Below are positions 43,845-53,033 of a DNA stretch of 64,000 nucleotides, piece after piece. The notes under the pieces are model-generated. The model saw nothing but the letters and a program-made list of their open reading frames with translations. It ran no database searches and was not told the origin of the DNA. Positions within the stretch are counted from its first letter, which is position 1. Each line of letters opens with the position of its first letter. The stretch comes from Rhodocyclales bacterium (GTDB lineage: Bacteria; Pseudomonadota; Gammaproteobacteria; Burkholderiales; Rhodocyclaceae): assembly GCA_016235165.1 (NCBI GenBank), contig JACRLX010000044.1:23480-87479 (forward strand), read 5' to 3'. Both the position numbers and the translations under genes were made by a program.

Positions 43845-46800
43845 GCGCCTGCCCCCGTGTTGCCGACGACCTGCCGGTGCGCGGCGCGCGCCGTCTCCAG
43901 CGCGCCAGGATAGTCGAAGGCCGCGAGCTGCCGCGCCAGCCTGGTCGCTGCCGCGCCGAGGGTGGCTTGCAGCAGCGACTGGTTGGCCTCGAACAGATCG
44001 CCGGCCGCCGTGTCGTCGCGGTTCAGCAGCGCGGCCATCTGCTCCAGTATGGTCCGTGCCCGGGCCTGGTCGGCGGCCGAGGCCCTGTCGTCGGAGGTTT
44101 CGGCGGCGAGGCTGGCGAGCAGGGTTTCCAGCGCCGTCAGTTCGGCCTGCAGGCGGTCCAGCAGCAAGGACGGATCCGGCTGCGGCGCGGGGCCCTGCAA
44201 GGTGCGTTCGATCGCCTCGGCGGCGGCCTGCAGCCGTGTCGCCGCCAGGGTGCCGGCCGCGCCCTTGAGCGCGTGGGCCCGCTGGCAGGCGGCATCGACC
44301 TTGCCGGCGGCCAGATCGCGGCGCATCTCGCGCGCATCCGCGCCGTGCTGCCCTGCCAACTGGCTCACCAGGCGCAGGTAGAGATCGGCCTTGCCCAGCA
44401 GGTTGGCCAGACCCTGCCGGGTGTCGAGCCCGTCGAAGCGGGTCAGTGCCAGCGGCAAGCCGCGTTGTTCGCCGGATGCCGCCGCCGGCGCGGGCGTCGG
44501 TAGCAGTGCCGGTGCCGGTCGCGGCGGCCGCGGTGCCAGCGACAGCCAGGAATGCAGGGTCTTGTACAGGGCTTCGGCCTCGACCGGCTTGGTGATGAAA
44601 TCGTTCATGCCGGCTTCCTCGCAGGCCAGCCGGTCGCCGTCGAAGGCATTCGCCGTCATGGCCAGGATGGGCCGGTGTTCCCAGCCGGGCAGGGCGCGGA
44701 TCGCCTGGGTGGCTTCGATTCCGTCCATGTTGGGCATCTGCATGTCCATCAGGATCAACTGGTAGTTCCGCGTACCTGCCATGGCCACGGCTTCGCGGCC
44801 ATCGACCGCGGTGTCGACCTCCAGCCCGACGCCATGGAGCAGTTCCAGTGCCACTTCGCGATTGATCGCGTTGTCCTCGGCCAACAGCAGGCGCGCGCCG
44901 CCATGGTCGCGGCGCAGGCGCGCTTCGTTGCTTTCGATATCGGTAACCGGCGCGCTCGGCATGATGCCCTGGCCGCGCCGCAGGCGGGCAGCGAACCAGA
45001 AGGTGCTGCCCTGTCCGAGTTCGCTCTCGAAGCCGACCCCGCCGCCCATCAGCTCGGCTATGCGCCGGGTGATGACCAGGCCGAGCCCGGTGCCGCCGAA
45101 CTTGCGCGTGGTCGAGCCGTCCGCCTGTTCGAAGGCATGGAACAGCCGTTTCATCGCCTCGGGGGGGACGCCGATGCCATTGTCGGTGACCTCGAAGCGC
45201 ACCAGGATGGTTTCGCCGTCGTCGTGGAGCAGTTCGGCGTGCAGGGCGACGCAACCGGAATCGCTGAACTTGACGGCATTCGAGGCGAAGTTGAGCAGCG
45301 CCTGGCGCACCCGCGTGACGTCGCCGCGCAACCAGGCGGGTACGTTGCCGCCGTCCGTGGTTACCCGCAAGCCCTTGGCCTGCGCCGCCGGGCCGATGAT
45401 AGAGGCGACGCTGTCGAGTACCGCGGAAAGGTGGAAATCGACGCATTCGAGTCGCAGCTTGCCGGCTTCGATCTTGGACAGGTCGAGGATGTCGTTGATG
45501 ATGCCCAGCAGGTGCCGGCCGGCGCCGTCGATCTTCTCCAGGCGCTCGGCCTGCTGCGGCGTGACGCCGGCGCGACGCAGCAGGTGGGTGAGCCCGATGA
45601 TGGCATTCATCGGCGTGCGTATCTCGTGGCTCATGTTGGCCAGGAACTGGCTCTTGGCGAGGCTGGCGGCCTCGGCCTGGAGCCGCGCCGCGCTGAGTTC
45701 CGCGGTGCGCTGCGCCACCATCTCCTCAAGGTGGTGGCGATGCGCATCCAGCTCGCTGCCAATGCGCTTTTTCTCGGTGATGTCCTCCTTGATCGCGACA
45801 TAGTGGCTGATCGCCCCGTCGGCACCGCGCAGCGGCGCGACGATGGCGAACTCGTCATATTCCGTGCCGTCCTTGCGGCGGTTGTGGAATTCACCCTTCC
45901 AGGTCTCGCCCCGGGTCAGCGCCGCCCACATTGCGGCGTAGGTTTCGGGCGGCGTGTTTCCCGAGTGCAGGAAGCGCGGGTTCTGCCCGATCACTTCTTC
46001 GCGGCGGTAGCCGGCGGCCCGCAGGAAGCTGTCGTTCACATATTCGATCTCGGCCTGCGGATTGGTGATGACAATGCTCTCCGGGCTTTGCTCCACGGCC
46101 AGCGAGAGCTTGCGCAGCTGCGCCTCGGCCGCGGTGCGCGCGGTGATGTCCATGAAGGTGCAGATCGAGCCGCGGATCTCGCCGTTGTGCAGAATGGGAT
46201 TCGACCAGTATTCGACGGCAATCGCGTGGCCGTCGGCGTGCCAGAACACCTCGTCCGTCACATGCGTACCCTGGCCGGTGAGGTGGGCGCGATGTATCTG
46301 GCAGTCCCTCGCCGGATACGGGCTGCCGTCGGCGTGCGTATGGTGGATCAGGGAATGCAAGTGCTTGCCCAGCAGTTCGTCGGCATCGCGGAAGCCGAGT
46401 ATCCGCAGGAAGGCGCGATTGACGAAGGTGCAGTTGCCATCGACATCCACGCCATAGGCGCCCTCGGCCATCGAGTCGAGCAGCAGTTGCAGGCTCTCGC
46501 GGGAGCTCAGCAGGGCCTGGTCGGCGAGCTTGTGTGCCGAAATGTCCGCCATGGTTCCGGTGAAGAAAGTCTGCGACCCGGCCTTCCAGGAGGCGACGGA
46601 AAGCTCCAGCGGGAACTCGCTGCCGTCCTTGCGCCGACCGGGCAGTTCGACCACCTGCCCACCCAGCGGCGCGCCGCCCTCGGCGCAGCGCCTGAGCATG
46701 GCCTCCTGGTGGCGGCGATGGAAACGCTCGGGAATGATCGTCAGCAGGGAACGGCCGGAAACTTCCTTCGCCGTGTAGCCGAATATCCCCTCGAAGGCCG

Positions 46801-47932
46801 GATTGCAATCCACGATCATGCCGGCGGCGTCAATCGTGACCAGGGCGTTGCGCGAGTTCTCGACTACCGCGCGGCTGAACTCCTCGCTGCGGCGCAGGGC
46901 CAGTTCCGCCTGCTTGCGTTCGGTGATGTCGAACAGGCAGGCCAGGACGTGCGCCTCGCCATTGGCCTGGATGACGCTTGCCGAAAACAGGCCTGCCGCC
47001 CGCGCTCCCGACTTGCGGCGGAAATCCAGTTCGCGGGTTTCGATGGCGGTGCCGGATTCGAGAACCTCCATGACGGCGCGGCGATCCTCTTCGCATTCCC
47101 AGAAGGCGAATTCGCGCATCGACCGCCCCACCACCTCGTCGCGCCGGTAGCCGGTGACCGGGTACAGCATCCGGTTGGCGTCGATGACCTGGCCGTCGCG
47201 CCGGCGCACGACGGCGATCGCATAGGGTGCCATCTGGAAGGCGTCGGCGAACTTCTCCTGCTGCGCGCCGAGTTCCATGATCAGGCGGCCGTTCACCATC
47301 AGGGTCAGGCTGTGGGCCAGCAGGATGGCCAGCGCCATGTAGGCGATCAGCATCAGGGCATTCGAGCTGCCCGCGGCGAAGAAATCCTTGCTTCCCGGCG
47401 CGCGCACGAAGTGCTCGACGATGCCCGCGGCGGCGACCGCGGAGTAGCCGGCGAAGGCCAGGCCGCAGCCCAGGCTCAGCCGGCGGAAGGCCGGCGCGAC
47501 GCGACGCCAGAGCAGCCAGCAGCATTGCAGGCCGATGATCACGATGACGGTCGAGATGACCAGCCGGCGGCCGGCCACATCCGGCGTGTGCAGGGAAAAC
47601 ACCCCGCTGCCGACGCCGGCGGCAAGCAGCAGCAGGTAGTTCTGCCATTGCGGGCCGGGCGTGTCGAAGAAGCGCTCCAGGCCGACCAGGCAGAGCAGGA
47701 CGCTGGCCGGCACCAGCAGGTTGGCGAGAAGCACCGACATCCAGTCCGGCGCCGTCCCGCGCAGCGCGATCAAGCTGAGCGCCAGCGTCAGCAGCGCGAA
47801 ACTGGCCGCCAGGAGGTCGATGCCGGCAAAGCGGTCGCGGTTCTGTCGCCACAGTTGCACGGTGAAGACCGTGCACAGCACATAGGCGAGGGCATAGAGC
47901 ACGACAATGGTGCGGGTATCCAGGGCGCTCAT
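43841..47932 (-). CDS. Large membrane hybrid kinase with four PAS domains, receiver and Hpt
   Basis: This 1363-residue protein has about seven N-terminal helices (residues 10-215) and four PAS/PAC units (about 225-340, 345-470, 475-600 and 605-740). The H-box is [20 protein letters not shown], and the ATPase domain has GTGLGLVITRRIAELMGG. The receiver has D in [14 protein letters not shown]. An Hpt domain carries H in CQRAHALKGAAGTLAA and a tail follows it. It holds a complete phosphorelay. The PAS units could bind heme or flavin, but no diagnostic residues are clear. It is the first gene of the minus-strand signalling operon. Confidence 0.92.
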   Translation of the reverse strand: MSALDTRTIVVLYALAYVLCTVFTVQLWRQNRDRFAGIDLLAASFALLTLALSLIALRGTAPDWMSVLLANLLVPASVLLCLVGLERFFDTPGPQWQNYLLLLAAGVGSGVFSLHTPDVAGRRLVISTVIVIIGLQCCWLLWRRVAPAFRRLSLGCGLAFAGYSAVAAAGIVEHFVRAPGSKDFFAAGSSNALMLIAYMALAILLAHSLTLMVNGRLIMELGAQQEKFADAFQMAPYAIAVVRRRDGQVIDANRMLYPVTGYRRDEVVGRSMREFAFWECEEDRRAVMEVLESGTAIETRELDFRRKSGARAAGLFSASVIQANGEAHVLACLFDITERKQAELALRRSEEFSRAVVENSRNALVTIDAAGMIVDCNPAFEGIFGYTAKEVSGRSLLTIIPERFHRRHQEAMLRRCAEGGAPLGGQVVELPGRRKDGSEFPLELSVASWKAGSQTFFTGTMADISAHKLADQALLSSRESLQLLLDSMAEGAYGVDVDGNCTFVNRAFLRILGFRDADELLGKHLHSLIHHTHADGSPYPARDCQIHRAHLTGQGTHVTDEVFWHADGHAIAVEYWSNPILHNGEIRGSICTFMDITARTAAEAQLRKLSLAVEQSPESIVITNPQAEIEYVNDSFLRAAGYRREEVIGQNPRFLHSGNTPPETYAAMWAALTRGETWKGEFHNRRKDGTEYDEFAIVAPLRGADGAISHYVAIKEDITEKKRIGSELDAHRHHLEEMVAQRTAELSAARLQAEAASLAKSQFLANMSHEIRTPMNAIIGLTHLLRRAGVTPQQAERLEKIDGAGRHLLGIINDILDLSKIEAGKLRLECVDFHLSAVLDSVASIIGPAAQAKGLRVTTDGGNVPAWLRGDVTRVRQALLNFASNAVKFSDSGCVALHAELLHDDGETILVRFEVTDNGIGVPPEAMKRLFHAFEQADGSTTRKFGGTGLGLVITRRIAELMGGGVGFESELGQGSTFWFAARLRRGQGIMPSAPVTDIESNEARLRRDHGGARLLLAEDNAINREVALELLHGVGLEVDTAVDGREAVAMAGTRNYQLILMDMQMPNMDGIEATQAIRALPGWEHRPILAMTANAFDGDRLACEEAGMNDFITKPVEAEALYKTLHSWLSLAPRPPRPAPALLPTPAPAAASGEQRGLPLALTRFDGLDTRQGLANLLGKADLYLRLVSQLAGQHGADAREMRRDLAAGKVDAACQRAHALKGAAGTLAATRLQAAAEAIERTLQGPAPQPDPSLLLDRLQAELTALETLLASLAAETSDDRASAADQARARTILEQMAALLNRDDTAAGDLFEANQSLLQATLGAAATRLARQLAAFDYPGALETARAAHRQVVGNTGAGA

Positions 47933-48361
47933 TGCGGCTCCGGCACCGGTGCGGCGATGACCTCGGGGCGCGGGCCGTCCGAGCCAGGCCCGGCATCCAG
48001 GCGCTTGTTTGCGGCGACGGACAACTGCGTCATACGGTTTCCATTTCCTCGCCCGGCTTCATCGGGTGGTGTCGGTGCGATGGCGCCACCGGCGCGCCTG
48101 GACTGGCTCCGCGAAACTTGGCTTGCCCCCTGCGGGGCGTGTGCCGGACCATGACCCGGGCGCGTCTGCGACGGCAGACCGAGCCCAATGCTGCACTATC
48201 GGCCGGGCCTTCGGTATCGGTGGATACCGCAGCCTGCTGCGGTATCTACGTAGCCCCGGCAGGGTCGTGTCGCGGCCATGACCGGAAATCCTTGTTTCGA
48301 GGTAGTCTATCGGTCAGCCCGGACCCTGTGGTCCGGGGTACAAGACGCGTTAACCGCCCGC
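47933..48361. other. Intergenic promoter region between divergent signalling genes
   Basis: This 429-base gap separates the start of the minus-strand kinase operon from the receiver-HD-GYP gene. It holds a small GCCCC-CTGC-GGGGC hairpin near 48125 and the structured repeat at 48215-48264. Open frames here have no protein-like features. I see no clear sigma-70 promoter or FNR-like site. Confidence 0.55.
48215..48264 (+). repeat. Structured dispersed repeat, copy 2, with alternative hairpins
   Basis: GATACCGCAG-CCTG-CTGCGGTATC (48223-48246) is a perfect hairpin. Just before it, CGGTATC-GGTG-GATACCG (48212-48229) can form a competing stem. TACGTAGCC and GGCAGGG follow as in copy 1 (31371-31418, minus). 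Confidence 0.55.
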
Positions 48362-49669
48362 ATGAGTGACCCTACCGACGCCCCCGTGACGCTGCTGCTG
48401 GTCGACGACGAGCCGAGCATCCTTTCCTCGCTGCGACGCCTGCTCAGGCCCACCGGCTACGTGGTCCATACGGCGGAAAGCGGTGCCGCGGGCCTTGCGA
48501 TCCTGGAGCGCGAGGCCATCGACCTGGTGATCTCCGACATGCGCATGCCGGAAATGACCGGCGCGCAGTTCCTCGAACAGGTGCGCAACCGCTGGCCGGC
48601 GACGATGCGCATCCTGCTCACCGGTTATGCCGATGTCAGCTCGACGATCGATGCCATCAACCGCGGCGAGATCTTTCGCTACGTGTCCAAGCCCTGGGAC
48701 GAAGACCAGCTCAAGCTGACCATACGCGACGCCCTGGAGAGCAGCCGCCTGCGCAAGGAAAACGCCCGGCTGCTGGCCCTGACCCGGGCGCAGAACGAGG
48801 AACTGGCGCAACTGAATGCCGGCCTGGAGCAGAAGGTTGCCGAGCGCACCGCGGAGGTCGAGCAGGTCAACAGCTTCCTGCAACTGGCCAACGATAGCCT
48901 GAAGCAGAATTTCCTCGTCTCGATCAAGGTTTTTTCCGGCTTCATGGAATTGCGCGGCGAGGCCATGGTGGGGCATTCGCGGCGGGTGGCGGACCTGGCG
49001 CGCAAAGTTGCCGTCAAGCTGCAGGTTCCGGCCAAGGACCAGCAGGACATCTTCATCGCCGCGCTGCTCCATGACATCGGCAAGATCGGGTTCTCGGACG
49101 CGCTGCTGGCACGGCCGGTGTCGCGGATGAGCGGCGAGGACCTGGGAATCTATCGGCGCCACGCCGCCGCCGGCGAGGCGGCGCTGATGCCGCTGGCCGA
49201 ACTGAAGGAGGCAGCCGGCATCATCCGCTCGCACCACGAACGATACGATGGCCAGGGCTTCCCGGACGGCCTGCAGGGCGCGTTCATTCCGCTCGGTGCG
49301 CGCATTCTCGCGGTAGCCAACGACTACGACGGACTACAGATCGGCACCCTCGCCGAGAAGCGCCTGTCCCCCGACGAAGCGCGCGCGATGCTGGCGCCTT
49401 CCGCCGGCAAGCGCTACGACCCGCAGGTGCTGGAGGCGTTTTTCGCCGTGATTGGCGGCCCGCTGCCGGAGCCGGTGAGCGAAAGGGCGATCTCGCCGGC
49501 GCAACTGGCGCCGGGCATGGTGCTGGCGAGGGATTTCTTCGGTCGCGATGGAGTGCTGCTGCTGGCATCGGACTACGTTCTCGATGCCCAACTGGTGCGC
49601 CAGATCCAGCTCACGGCGCAACGCGAGGGCGGCGCCATGACCCTCTACGTGCGCACCGACCGGCGCTAG
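48362..49669 (+). CDS. Receiver-HD-GYP c-di-GMP phosphodiesterase (RpfG-like)
   Basis: This 435-residue protein has a receiver (D in LVISDMRMPEMTGAQF, SKPWDED lysine) and a coiled coil. The HD-GYP domain has AALLHDIGKIGFSD and HHERYDGQGFPDGLQG, with GFP in place of GYP, and then DYDGL. The catalytic HD and HH residues are present, so c-di-GMP hydrolysis is likely. A C-terminal PilZ-like or beta-rich tail (ISPAQLAPGMVLARDFFGRDG) resembles the 37127-37456 protein. The ATG at 48362 is preferred to the upstream frame start at 48278. Confidence 0.9.
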   Translation: MSDPTDAPVTLLLVDDEPSILSSLRRLLRPTGYVVHTAESGAAGLAILEREAIDLVISDMRMPEMTGAQFLEQVRNRWPATMRILLTGYADVSSTIDAINRGEIFRYVSKPWDEDQLKLTIRDALESSRLRKENARLLALTRAQNEELAQLNAGLEQKVAERTAEVEQVNSFLQLANDSLKQNFLVSIKVFSGFMELRGEAMVGHSRRVADLARKVAVKLQVPAKDQQDIFIAALLHDIGKIGFSDALLARPVSRMSGEDLGIYRRHAAAGEAALMPLAELKEAAGIIRSHHERYDGQGFPDGLQGAFIPLGARILAVANDYDGLQIGTLAEKRLSPDEARAMLAPSAGKRYDPQVLEAFFAVIGGPLPEPVSERAISPAQLAPGMVLARDFFGRDGVLLLASDYVLDAQLVRQIQLTAQREGGAMTLYVRTDRR

Positions 49670-49690
49670 CCCAACTTGGCAAGCCGGCGC

Positions 49691-50131
49691 TCAGTGGCCG
49701 GCTGCGCGGGCGGCCAGCGCGCGGTTTTCCAACAGCAGGTCGCGATGGTTGAGCGCCTGGGCGATCATCGACATCAGCAGCGAATCGTTCCACGGCTTGG
49801 GCAGCACGCCGAAGATGTTGGCGCCGAGCATCGACTTGTTGATCAGCTCGATGTCGTCGCAGCCGGTCAGGATCATGCGCGCAGCGTCGGGCTGGATCTG
49901 CTCGATCTGCGCCAGGAAGGCCACGCCGTCCATGGCCGGCATGTGATAGTCGGACAGGACCATGTCGAAGGCCGCTTCACGCGCGCGACCCAGCGCGGCT
50001 TGGGGAGAGGCGAAGGTTTCGACCTCCAGCTCGTACACCAGTCGGCCATAGCGGCAGGGCGCCCGCAACATCAGGCGGCGCAGGGCGTTGAGGACTCCCT
50101 CCTCGTCATCGACGATCATGATGCGGCTCAT
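49691..50131 (-). CDS. Single-domain response regulator with C-terminal helix
   Basis: This 146-residue protein is a receiver (D in MVLSDYHMPAMDGVAF, the LTGCDDIE switch and PKPWND lysine). A C-terminal helix of about 30 residues follows, with no output domain. It is convergent with the HD-GYP gene, separated by 21 bases. It may pass phosphate within the signalling block. Confidence 0.9.
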   Translation of the reverse strand: MSRIMIVDDEEGVLNALRRLMLRAPCRYGRLVYELEVETFASPQAALGRAREAAFDMVLSDYHMPAMDGVAFLAQIEQIQPDAARMILTGCDDIELINKSMLGANIFGVLPKPWNDSLLMSMIAQALNHRDLLLENRALAARAAGH

Positions 50132-50198
50132 GGGTCCTCCGGTTGGCTGGCTTTTCCGGCGCCGAGGGCGCGGTTTGGGGCAAGTTTATATCACTGCC

Positions 50199-50633
50199 CT
50201 AGGCCTTGCGGCTCCACTTGCCCTGGGCGTCGCGCAGCCACCAGCCGGATTTCCATTGCTGGTACCAGCGCGCGCGCTGTAGCGTCCAGACTTCGGCTTC
50301 GTCACCGCGTCGGCCATTGCTGTCGGCCAGGGCCTGGATCAGCGCGCGGCGTTCCTGATTCTCGGCATCGATCAGCTTCTCCGCGATCTGGCGCTTGGCC
50401 AGGGTCATCTTGCTGTCGTCGCGCAGGTAAATCAGGCCGTCGGCGCCGAGCCCGATTTCGCCCGCCTCGTAAAAGCGCACCAGGCGCGAGGTGCGTTGCG
50501 CCAGGGCATGCTTGACCACCACCACGGGAGGCGTGCCGATGTCGAGGTTGATCGGTGGTTTGGCGGGCTCGGCCGCCGTCGCGTCGATCGCGGACAGCGC
50601 CAGGCAGGCGATCAGGAGCAGGATCTTTTTCAT
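50199..50633 (-). CDS. YdbL-like (DUF1318) periplasmic protein
   Basis: This 144-residue exported protein has a signal peptide (MKKILLLIACLALSAIDATA). It matches the DUF1318/YdbL pattern with a helical body: HALAQRTSRLVRFYEAGEIGLGADGL and REA-like helices. No catalytic motif is visible. It follows the SCO gene on the same strand, with the ATG chosen at the signal peptide start. Its function is unknown. Confidence 0.75.
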   Translation of the reverse strand: MKKILLLIACLALSAIDATAAEPAKPPINLDIGTPPVVVVKHALAQRTSRLVRFYEAGEIGLGADGLIYLRDDSKMTLAKRQIAEKLIDAENQERRALIQALADSNGRRGDEAEVWTLQRARWYQQWKSGWWLRDAQGKWSRKA

Positions 50634-50653
50634 GGCGGACTTTCGGTAGTGAG

Positions 50654-51235
50654 TCATTTGCCGGCGAGCAGCAGTTTGAGGTCGGCGGCGACGTTGGTCG
50701 GCGTTTCGCCGTGGCGCAGCAGCAGGCGCAGGCGGCCGGAGGGGTCGAAGGCGTAGCTGCCGGTGGAGTGATCGACGCTGTAGGTGTCGGGCGTCTTGCC
50801 CGGCTGCTTGACGTAGAACACCTTGAAATCCCTGGCGGTGGCGGCGATGGTCTTTTCGTCGCCATACAGGCCGAGGAAGTCGGGATGGAAGGAGGGCACG
50901 TACTGCGCCAGCAGTTGCGGCGTATCGCGCCCCGGATCGACCGTGGCGAACAGCACTTGTACCCGTTTCGCATCGTCGCCGAGCAGGGCCATGGCTTCGC
51001 GCATGGTGGACAAGGTGGTGGGGCAGACGTCCGGGCATTGGGTATAGCCGAAGAACAGTACCACCGCCTTGCCCTTGAAATCGGCCAGTCGGCGCGGCTT
51101 GCCATGGTGGTCGGTGAGCTGGAAGTCCTTGCCCCAGTCCACCATCGAGAGGTCGGTGGAGACGAATTTTCGTGCTTCGGTGCAGCCGGCGACGAGCAGC
51201 GCCAGGCTCAGCAACAGGGCGGAGAGCAGCTTCAT
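50654..51235 (-). CDS. SCO1/SenC lipoprotein copper chaperone (copy 2)
   Basis: This 193-residue SCO protein has a lipoprotein signal (LSLALLVAGCTEA) and the copper ligands CPDVCP with the histidine in YSVDHSTGSYAF. LFATVDPGRDTPQLL is the usual SCO segment. It is divergent from the heme-copper oxidase-like gene at 51332, which lacks its own CuA subunit, so its client could be an enzyme elsewhere. Membrane anchoring by lipid is typical of this subfamily. Confidence 0.93.
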   Translation of the reverse strand: MKLLSALLLSLALLVAGCTEARKFVSTDLSMVDWGKDFQLTDHHGKPRRLADFKGKAVVLFFGYTQCPDVCPTTLSTMREAMALLGDDAKRVQVLFATVDPGRDTPQLLAQYVPSFHPDFLGLYGDEKTIAATARDFKVFYVKQPGKTPDTYSVDHSTGSYAFDPSGRLRLLLRHGETPTNVAADLKLLLAGK

Positions 51236-51331
51236 GGTGTGCGGATTCGGCATATTCACGACGAGGCCGACAGTGTACCCCTTCGGCCTCCGAAGCTTGC
51301 CGTATACTCGCCTTATTTTAGCGGGGCAATA

Positions 51332-52672
51332 GTGAATTCGCATAGCATCGAGGTCGCCTCCGGGGCGCCGCAAAAACTCGCCCGGGCCTGGCTCTGGCTC
51401 GGCGTCATGGCCCTCATCGGTTCCGGCTTGCTGGCTATCCTGCTGGTCCTGTCGCGTACCCCCGGCATCCAGGACATCTTTCCGCTGAAGGGTTTTTTCC
51501 GCGCCGCGCTGGTGGTCCATGTCGACCTCTCGGTGGCGATCTGGTTCATGGCCTTTGCCGCGGTGATCTGGAGCGCCCTCGGGCGTGGCGGGCTGGCCTG
51601 GCTGGGCTGGGCCGGCATCGCCCTTGCCGCGGTCGGTACCGCTTTGATGACCCTGTCGCCCTTCATGCCCGGCGCCGAGCCGGTGCTCAACAACTACATC
51701 CCGGTCCTGCAGCAGCCGCTGTTCCATGTCTCGCTGTGGATTTGCGGCGCCGGTTTCGCGCTGGCGGTGCTGCGCGCCCTGCTGACCACCTGGCCACGCC
51801 CGGCCTTCGGCGCACCCCTGCTGACGGGTGCCTTCCTCGGCGCGGTGGCGGCCTTCCTCGCCCTGACGGCCTTTGTCTGGTCCTTTGTCGTGGTGCCGCG
51901 CGCGCCGGAGATCGAGGACAAGCTCTATTTCGAAGTGCTGTTCTGGGGCGGGGGCCACACCCTGCAATTCCAGCATGCGCTGCTGATGGTGGTGGCCTGG
52001 CTGTGGATTGCGGCGGCCCTGGGCAAGGGCATGGAGGATGCCCCGCGCGCGCTGTCGGCGATGTTCTGGATCGCCGCGCTGCCGCTGCTGGCAGTGCCGG
52101 CGATCTACCTGACGATACCCGCTGGCGAGTTGCCGCACATGCAGCTCTTCGCCAAGCTGATGATCTGGGGCCACCCCTACATGGCACCGCTGATCCTGTC
52201 CGGGCTGCTGGCGTTGTGGGCGGTTCGCGGCGCGCCGGCGGGCGGCGCGAAGTCGGCCTTCGTTGCCTCGTTTGCGCTGTTTGCAGTGGGCGGCGTCCTG
52301 GGTTACATGATCCAGGGCGTGAATGTGGTGATTCCGGCGCATTACCACGGCTCGACGGTGGGCGTGACACTGGCATTCATGGGCCTGGCCTACGTGCTCT
52401 TGCCGCGCTTGGGCTATGGCGCGGTCGATGGCGCCATGGCGCGCTGGCAGCCCTACGTGTACGGCGGCGGCCAGCTGATCCACATCCTCGGCCTGGCCTG
52501 GTCCGGCGGCTACGGGGTGCAGCGCAAGGTGGCTGGTGCCGAGCAGGCGCTGACCACGCTGCCGCAGAAGATAGGCATGGGCATGATGGGCGCCGGCGGC
52601 CTGATCGCCGTGATCGGCGGCATCATGTTCGTCCTGGTGCTGCTCAGGCTGATGCTGAAGAAGCGCGGCTGA
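51332..52672 (+). CDS. Non-classical heme-copper oxidase-like subunit, candidate NO reductase
   Basis: This 446-residue protein has about twelve membrane helices and the heme ligands of the HCO superfamily. H63 is a low-spin heme ligand, H209 in GGGHTLQFQH is the helix VI metal ligand, and H337/H339 lie in IPAHYHGSTVG. The residue four after H209 is F213, not the cross-linking tyrosine of oxidases. In helix VII the usual HH pair appears as H269-M270 (LPHMQLF). No subunit II is adjacent. Such changes occur in NO reductase-like members. The start is a GTG at 51332 after GCGGGG; the divergent SCO gene lies upstream. Confidence 0.75.
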   Translation: MNSHSIEVASGAPQKLARAWLWLGVMALIGSGLLAILLVLSRTPGIQDIFPLKGFFRAALVVHVDLSVAIWFMAFAAVIWSALGRGGLAWLGWAGIALAAVGTALMTLSPFMPGAEPVLNNYIPVLQQPLFHVSLWICGAGFALAVLRALLTTWPRPAFGAPLLTGAFLGAVAAFLALTAFVWSFVVVPRAPEIEDKLYFEVLFWGGGHTLQFQHALLMVVAWLWIAAALGKGMEDAPRALSAMFWIAALPLLAVPAIYLTIPAGELPHMQLFAKLMIWGHPYMAPLILSGLLALWAVRGAPAGGAKSAFVASFALFAVGGVLGYMIQGVNVVIPAHYHGSTVGVTLAFMGLAYVLLPRLGYGAVDGAMARWQPYVYGGGQLIHILGLAWSGGYGVQRKVAGAEQALTTLPQKIGMGMMGAGGLIAVIGGIMFVLVLLRLMLKKRG

Positions 52673-52692
52673 GGCCGCTCGACGGCCCCAAG

Positions 52693-52705
52693 AGTCGGCG
52701 CTGGC
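52693..52705 (-). repeat. Dispersed 13-mer GCCAGCGCCGACT, intergenic copy
   Basis: This minus-strand copy lies 21 bases after the stop codon of the HCO-like gene. It is the only one of the six not inside a coding region. Confidence 0.7.
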
Positions 52706-52746
52706 AACACGGCGCGGCGCGGACCGTCGCCGTGAAACCGATGCCC

Positions 52747-53004
52747 TCAGTGCCGGCGCGCCTGGCGCACAGGTGGCGTGCGGCCCTCGATGTGACGGAA
52801 GTTGATGCGGCCCTTGGAAAGGTCGTAGGGCGAGACTTCGAGCGAGACCTTGTCTCCCGCCAGGATGCGGATGTGGTGCAGGCGCATCTTGCCGGCAGTG
52901 TAGGCGACCAGCATGTGGCCGTTGTCGAGGGTGACGCGGTAGCGCGAGTCGGGCAGCACTTCGGTGACCACGCCCTGCATTTCGATGAGTTCTTCCTTGG
53001 CCAT
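52747..53004 (-). CDS. infA: Translation initiation factor IF-1
   Basis: This 85-residue protein with an OB fold contains [35 protein letters not shown] and [11 protein letters not shown], the IF-1 signatures. It binds the 30S A site during initiation. It is slightly longer than usual, with a C-terminal [13 protein letters not shown] tail as in betaproteobacterial secondary IF-1 copies. The upstream csp gene ends with its own terminator, so infA probably has a separate promoter. Confidence 0.93.
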   Translation of the reverse strand: MAKEELIEMQGVVTEVLPDSRYRVTLDNGHMLVAYTAGKMRLHHIRILAGDKVSLEVSPYDLSKGRINFRHIEGRTPPVRQARRH

Positions 53005-53033
53005 GAGCATTTCTCCGGGGTTGGCGCGGAATG

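Noticed and set aside
44552..48154. A 1200-residue plus-strand frame opposite the large hybrid kinase
   Set aside because: Antisense to an intact 1363-residue kinase; no protein-like features.
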